This document shows positions 6,605 through 9,353 of a stretch of DNA of 9,353 nt, one piece after another. This stretch comes from Deltaproteobacteria bacterium (lineage in GTDB: Bacteria; Desulfobacterota; Desulfobacteria; Desulfobacterales; B30-G6): positions 1-9,353 of the forward strand of contig QMMS01000178.1 in the NCBI GenBank assembly GCA_003647375.1, written 5' to 3'. The stretch's first letter is position 1. Each line of letters begins with the position of its first letter. The notes beneath the pieces were generated by a model. It made no database searches, was not told the origin of the DNA, and saw only the letters and a list, made by a program, of their open reading frames with translations. The position numbers were made by a program, and so were the translations under genes.

Positions 6605-6959
6605 ATGAATCCAGCAGCCATAAAACCGGAAATTTCATTTACAGCGTTTGAAAAAAATTGACGTCAGAGTCGGTACCATTGAACGTGTTGAAGAAATAAA
6701 GGACGCAGATGAGTTGGTCCGCCTGATTGTCAGTTTCGGTGATCACGAACGGACAATTCTAGCCGGAATCAAAAAGGAGTGTGAGGACCCAGGCGAAATC
6801 CAAGGCAAACAGGCGCTTTTTGTCGTGAACTTGGCACCACGCAAGATGATGGGCGAAATTTCTGAGGGCATGTTGTTTGATATCGGTTATGCCGACGGTG
6901 TTAAACCGGTGTTGGTCGTGCCCGAAGATCCGGTACCTGATGGTACGCGGGTAGGCTGA
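6605..6959 (+). CDS. tRNA-binding domain protein (CsaA/Trbp111-like), frame broken in an A7 run
   Basis: The gene encodes a small OB-fold protein of the CsaA/Trbp111/MetG-C-terminal type, which binds the outside corner of tRNA as a dimer. ATG 6605 has a good AGGAAGGG ribosome binding site and begins MNPAAIKPEISFTAFEK, the expected family start, but after seven A's (6651-6657) this frame ends at TGA 6659-6661. The rest, IDVRVGTIERVEEIKDADEL onwards, continues in the +1 frame to the stop at 6957-6959, with family motifs LAGIKK, VVNLAPRKMMG and SEGMLF. Removing one A restores an intact protein of about 118 residues. The downstream frame alone could start at TTG 6648, but no ribosome binding site serves it and that would remove the first strand. 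It may be a sequencing error, a true frameshift mutation, or a slippage site. The other genes of this plus-strand run follow closely. Confidence 0.82.
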
Positions 6960-6992
6960 GAACCAGGGTTTTGAGCAGGGGAGGTGTAGAGC

Positions 6993-7070
6993 ATGAAACT
7001 GGAAAAGAACTGGCAACAGGTTGCCGATCGTATCATTGCCTGGCTGGATAAGAAGGGGTTGGGGGATTAG
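6993..7070 (+). CDS. Small ORF (25 aa) ahead of the HAD gene, hypothetical
   Basis: A 25-codon frame, too short for routine calling, starting at ATG 6993 six bases after GAGGTG, one of the best ribosome binding sites in the window, and ending at TAG 7068-7070. The peptide starts MKLEKNWQQVADRIIAWLDK and ends in a short Gly-rich tail; it would form an amphipathic helix with two tryptophans. The stop is one base before the TTG start of the HAD phosphatase, so it may act as a leader whose translation feeds ribosomes to that weak start, or be a genuine small protein. I recognise no family. Its frame differs from both neighbours, so it is not a remnant of either. Confidence 0.5.
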   Translation: MKLEKNWQQVADRIIAWLDKKGLGD

Positions 7071-7071
7071 T

Positions 7072-7911
7072 TTGCATAATCAAAACAAAGGCCTCTTTAT
7101 TACCGATTTCGACAGGACTCTGCTGCGTTCAGATGGTACGCTGGCACAGAGGGACCTCGATGCCCTGGCGACCCTGACCCTGCGCGGCATCAAAACAGCC
7201 GTTGCCACCGGCCGCTCCCTATATTCGTTCAAAACCTCCCCGGGGGTCGATCTGCCCGTGGATTATATCATCTTTACCACGGGTGCTGGCGTGGTCACCC
7301 AACCGCAAGGCAAATTGGTGTACAGGGTCAACCTCTCAAGGGATATGGTTCTGCAGGCACTTGATTTTTTTAAGGAATCAGTGTTTGATTTTATGCTGCA
7401 CGACCCGGTGCCGGACAATCATAAGTTTCTTTACCGCAGGGCAACCAACAGCAACACCGATTTTGAGACCCGTCTTGAGCGATACCAGCCATTTGGCAGG
7501 CCATTCAATGCCGTTCCAGGCAATGGCTTTGGGGAAGCATCCCAGTTTCTTGCAGTAATCCCGGAAAATAGCGTCGATGGTGTGGTGGCGGAGGTGCGCG
7601 AGGCGCTGCCCGGGTTGAGTGTCATCCAGACCACATCGCCCATGGACCACAAATCCACCTGGATAGAACTTTTTCATCCCGATGTTTCCAAAAGCAGCAC
7701 TGCAGCATGGCTGGCTGCCAAACTTAACGTGGACCCCATTAACACCGCGGCCATCGGGAACGATTACAATGACCAAGACCTATTGGAATGGGCTGCCGAC
7801 AGTTTTGTGGTGGAAAATGCGCCGTCAGATCTTAGAGCAAGTTTTCAGACCGTGGCATCCAACAATGACTGCGGCGTTGCGGAGGCGGTCGATAGATGGA
7901 TAGCAAAATGA
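7072..7911 (+). CDS. HAD-superfamily phosphatase, Cof-type (IIB)
   Basis: A 279-residue cytosolic haloacid-dehalogenase-type hydrolase, probably a Mg2+-dependent phosphatase acting on a sugar phosphate or similar metabolite. Motif I is ITDFDRTLL with D12 (nucleophile) and D14, motif II is AVATGRS with T46, motif III lysine is K207 in DVSKSSTAAWLA, and motif IV is IGNDYNDQDLL with D231 and D234. The cap domain lies between motifs II and III (about 75-190), which is the C2/Cof arrangement. The start chosen is TTG 7072: the first motif follows within ten residues, and a GGGGGA sequence sits five bases upstream. A longer TTG at 7021 would read through the 25-codon ORF in another frame. The start lies one base after that ORF's stop, and the 3' end overlaps the pseudouridine synthase gene by 16 nt, so coupling is likely. 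The substrate cannot be deduced. Confidence 0.88.
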   Translation: MHNQNKGLFITDFDRTLLRSDGTLAQRDLDALATLTLRGIKTAVATGRSLYSFKTSPGVDLPVDYIIFTTGAGVVTQPQGKLVYRVNLSRDMVLQALDFFKESVFDFMLHDPVPDNHKFLYRRATNSNTDFETRLERYQPFGRPFNAVPGNGFGEASQFLAVIPENSVDGVVAEVREALPGLSVIQTTSPMDHKSTWIELFHPDVSKSSTAAWLAAKLNVDPINTAAIGNDYNDQDLLEWAADSFVVENAPSDLRASFQTVASNNDCGVAEAVDRWIAK

Positions 7912-8705
7912 AGATAAAGAGCGACCTTTTTCAACAATCAATTCTTGAGTATGGCCCGGGTAGGCTTTTTGTCAATAAACCCGAAGGGGTGTCTGTTCAC
8001 AACCAACCGGGCAAGGATATTTGCTCCCTGGCTGAAAAATTTGTGCGCGCCCATTCCGAGATAAGGGAAAAGACCTGTTTTGACCCTGAATTCGGGGTCA
8101 ATCCGGTTCACCGCCTGGACAAAGAGACCAGCGGTGTTATGTTGTTGGCCGTAAACCGTGAGGTGTTTCAATTTTTTTCCAGACAGTTTGAAGCTCGGAC
8201 GGTAAGAAAGCAATACATTGCCCTTCTGCACGGGAGCCTGGAGCATCAGGATGCAGACGGTTCATGGGGAACCTGGCATTGGCCGCTGTCCAAAGCTGCG
8301 GGCGGGCGTAAAAACCCGGGCGGTGCTTCCAAGCGACTGCCCAGCGAGACGCGTTACCGTGTCATGGGGCACAGCCAACACTACAGCTTAGTGGAATTGG
8401 AAATTCATTCCGGCCGCACCCATCAGATCCGCCGGCACGCCAAGTTGTCCGGCCATCCTGTGGTGGGTGACCAGCGGTACGGCTCGGCCCGGGCGTCAAA
8501 CTTTTTGAAGAACAATATGAATTTTACGCGCCTGGCCCTGCACGCCCAATCCCTTACGCTGTGCACGGCATTGGGAAAAGAACCGCAGACCGTTAAAACA
8601 CCGGAGGCGCCTGCATCAATGATGGCGCTTTTTGACAACGATAACTCCCTTCATAAGCCACCGGCTCAGCCGGTGAGAATTGAAAAGGTTCTACCGATCT
8701 GGTGA
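7896..8705 (+). CDS. RluA-family RNA pseudouridine synthase
   Basis: A 269-residue enzyme that converts a uridine in rRNA or tRNA to pseudouridine. The family signature VHRLDKETSGVMLLA (71-85) holds the catalytic aspartate D75. The second signature, ELEIHSGRTHQIRRH (167-181), and HPVVGDQRYG (187-196) are also clear. LFVNKPEGVSVHNQ (24-37) is the usual first strand of the catalytic domain. No N-terminal S4 domain is present, so it is a short single-domain type (RluA/TruC-like) rather than RluC/D. The start at ATG 7896 overlaps the HAD gene; GGAGG lies about ten bases upstream, somewhat far. An ATG at 7908 would also work but has no ribosome binding site. The target base cannot be named from sequence. 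A 17-nt perfect hairpin (8659-8675) lies in the last codons. Confidence 0.92.
   Translation: MDSKMKIKSDLFQQSILEYGPGRLFVNKPEGVSVHNQPGKDICSLAEKFVRAHSEIREKTCFDPEFGVNPVHRLDKETSGVMLLAVNREVFQFFSRQFEARTVRKQYIALLHGSLEHQDADGSWGTWHWPLSKAAGGRKNPGGASKRLPSETRYRVMGHSQHYSLVELEIHSGRTHQIRRHAKLSGHPVVGDQRYGSARASNFLKNNMNFTRLALHAQSLTLCTALGKEPQTVKTPEAPASMMALFDNDNSLHKPPAQPVRIEKVLPIW
8659..8675 (+). repeat. Hairpin in the 3' end of the pseudouridine synthase gene
   Basis: A perfect 7-bp stem, CACCGGC/GCCGGTG, with a three-base loop. It has no T run after it, so it is not an intrinsic terminator. Its core CCGGCTCAGCCGG recurs with one change as CCGGCTCTGCCGG at 8958-8970, inside the large palindrome. Confidence 0.5.
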
Positions 8706-8858
8706 GGGTTACATGTGACGCCGGTGTCAGATGAAGGGAGTTAAAACAAGAATTTTTTCTTTATTTGTATTCAACCAAGTGAACATCCCAAGTGCAGGCA
8801 ATCGAACCAAATTCAGTATTAGCAGTACAAACCGGTTATCATTTCAAATTGTGGAATC

Positions 8859-9353
8859 ATGCATACCCAAAAGAAAGATGAAAACAAAGAAAAAATTCTT
8901 GATACAAATCAGCGGCTACGGCAGAATAGGCCCCTTAGAGGGGCCCTCCTCATACCTCCGGCTCTGCCGGCGGTCGCTGATTTGAGCATTGAACCGGTTG
9001 ACCCGAGGTCCCCGGCGATTGCCCGGATGATATCAGACCTGGATGAATTTCAGGCATCTTTGTACCCGCCGGAGAGCAACCACCTGGTGGACATTCAAAA
9101 ACTGGCTGGAAAGGACTATTATTTCATTGCAGCCATGGATCGTGGAAAATCCCGGGCCATTGCATCTTTTATACGGATGAGCGCCGGTTATGCTGAAATC
9201 AAGCGCCTCTATGTTCCTAAAAAATACAGGGGACATAAACTGGCCAGCCGGCTGATGGATGCCCTGGAGAAAAAAGCCACAGAGGAAGGGTGTGGGGAGG
9301 TTCGGCGCGAAACCGGCATTAATCAGCAGGGCGCCATTGTGCTTGATGAAGAA
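8859..9353 (+). CDS. GNAT-family N-acetyltransferase (3' end outside window)
   Basis: An open frame runs from ATG 8859 to the right edge. From about residue 41 onwards it reads as a GNAT acetyltransferase, which uses acetyl-CoA to acetylate an amine: LSIEPVDPRSP, then SLYPPESNHL (a segment seen in many small GNATs), YYFIAAMD and AIASFIRM strands, IKRLYVPKKYRGHKLASRLM, the acetyl-CoA-binding motif A (RGHKLA in place of the usual R/Q-x-x-G-x-G/A), and RRETGINQQGAI. The start is uncertain. Family alignment favours the TTG at 8982, which begins at the conserved domain but has no ribosome binding site and sits in the right arm of a palindrome. ATG 8859 would add 41 residues that are charged, then encoded by the palindrome itself, after a weak GTGGA ribosome binding site. 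The stretch from 8706 to 8858 is AT-rich and shows no convincing gene. Confidence 0.78.
   Translation, partial: MHTQKKDENKEKILDTNQRLRQNRPLRGALLIPPALPAVADLSIEPVDPRSPAIARMISDLDEFQASLYPPESNHLVDIQKLAGKDYYFIAAMDRGKSRAIASFIRMSAGYAEIKRLYVPKKYRGHKLASRLMDALEKKATEEGCGEVRRETGINQQGAIVLDEE
8906..8983 (+). repeat. Large imperfect palindrome with nested hairpins (REP-like)
   Basis: Left arm 8906-8925 (AAATCAGCG...GGCAGA) pairs with right arm 8963-8983 (TCTGCC...CGCTGATTT): 9 bp at the base and 6 bp at the top are exact, with a mismatched middle. Between them lies a perfect hairpin GGCCCCT-TAG-AGGGGCC (8929-8945). A second hairpin CCGG-CTCTG-CCGG (8958-8970) competes for the right arm. No T run follows, so it is not a terminator. 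It resembles dispersed REP/BIME-type elements that RAYT enzymes mobilise, but it shares no clear core with the RAYT repeats here. It may instead be a 5' regulatory RNA structure of the GNAT gene. Confidence 0.65.

Noticed and set aside
8731..8985. 84-codon plus-strand open frame after the pseudouridine synthase
   Set aside because: No ribosome binding site, low-complexity Ser/Lys-rich translation, and it overlaps the GNAT frame and the palindrome.

Overview
The window looks like ordinary chromosome from a deltaproteobacterium-type organism (Desulfobacterota, perhaps near the Desulfobacteraceae/Desulfosarcinaceae). This is an inference from gene style: multi-PAS kinases with cysteine-rich PAS domains, a REP-associated transposase with a long C-terminal extension, moderate GC and frequent GTG/TTG starts. 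No rRNA, tRNA or CRISPR array was seen.

Layout. Bases 1-286 (+) hold the C-terminal end of a shikimate dehydrogenase. Convergent to it, 308-3284 (-) is a two-gene signalling operon: a PAS-PAS histidine kinase followed, with an 11-nt overlap, by a receiver-PAS-histidine kinase hybrid. A good sigma70-type promoter lies at 3352-3381. Next, 3401-4386 (-) is a possible three-gene set: an HNH nuclease, a six-helix membrane protein and a 37-residue single-helix protein. A stand-alone ATP-grasp enzyme is at 4508-5365 (-). An AT-richer RAYT (Y1/HUH) transposase at 5495-6478 (+) is bracketed by inverted repeats at 5416-5433 and 6475-6491.

The right-hand part (+) is a compact run: a tRNA-binding-domain protein whose frame is broken in a seven-A run (6605-6959), a 25-codon ORF with a strong ribosome binding site (6993-7070), a Cof-type HAD phosphatase (7072-7911) and an RluA-family pseudouridine synthase (7896-8705). 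After an AT-rich gap, a large imperfect palindrome (8906-8983) precedes or lies inside the start of a GNAT acetyltransferase that runs off the right edge.

How the genes may work together. The two kinases probably form a phosphorelay: the first gene product, or the second protein's own kinase domain, could phosphorylate the N-terminal receiver. No DNA-binding output protein is encoded nearby. The tRNA-binding protein and pseudouridine synthase hint at RNA metabolism, but the HAD enzyme may simply be co-transcribed. I do not see a convincing new multi-gene system. The most interesting signals are the frameshifted tRNA-binding gene, the palindrome over the GNAT start, two overlooked small ORFs and the bracketed RAYT unit.
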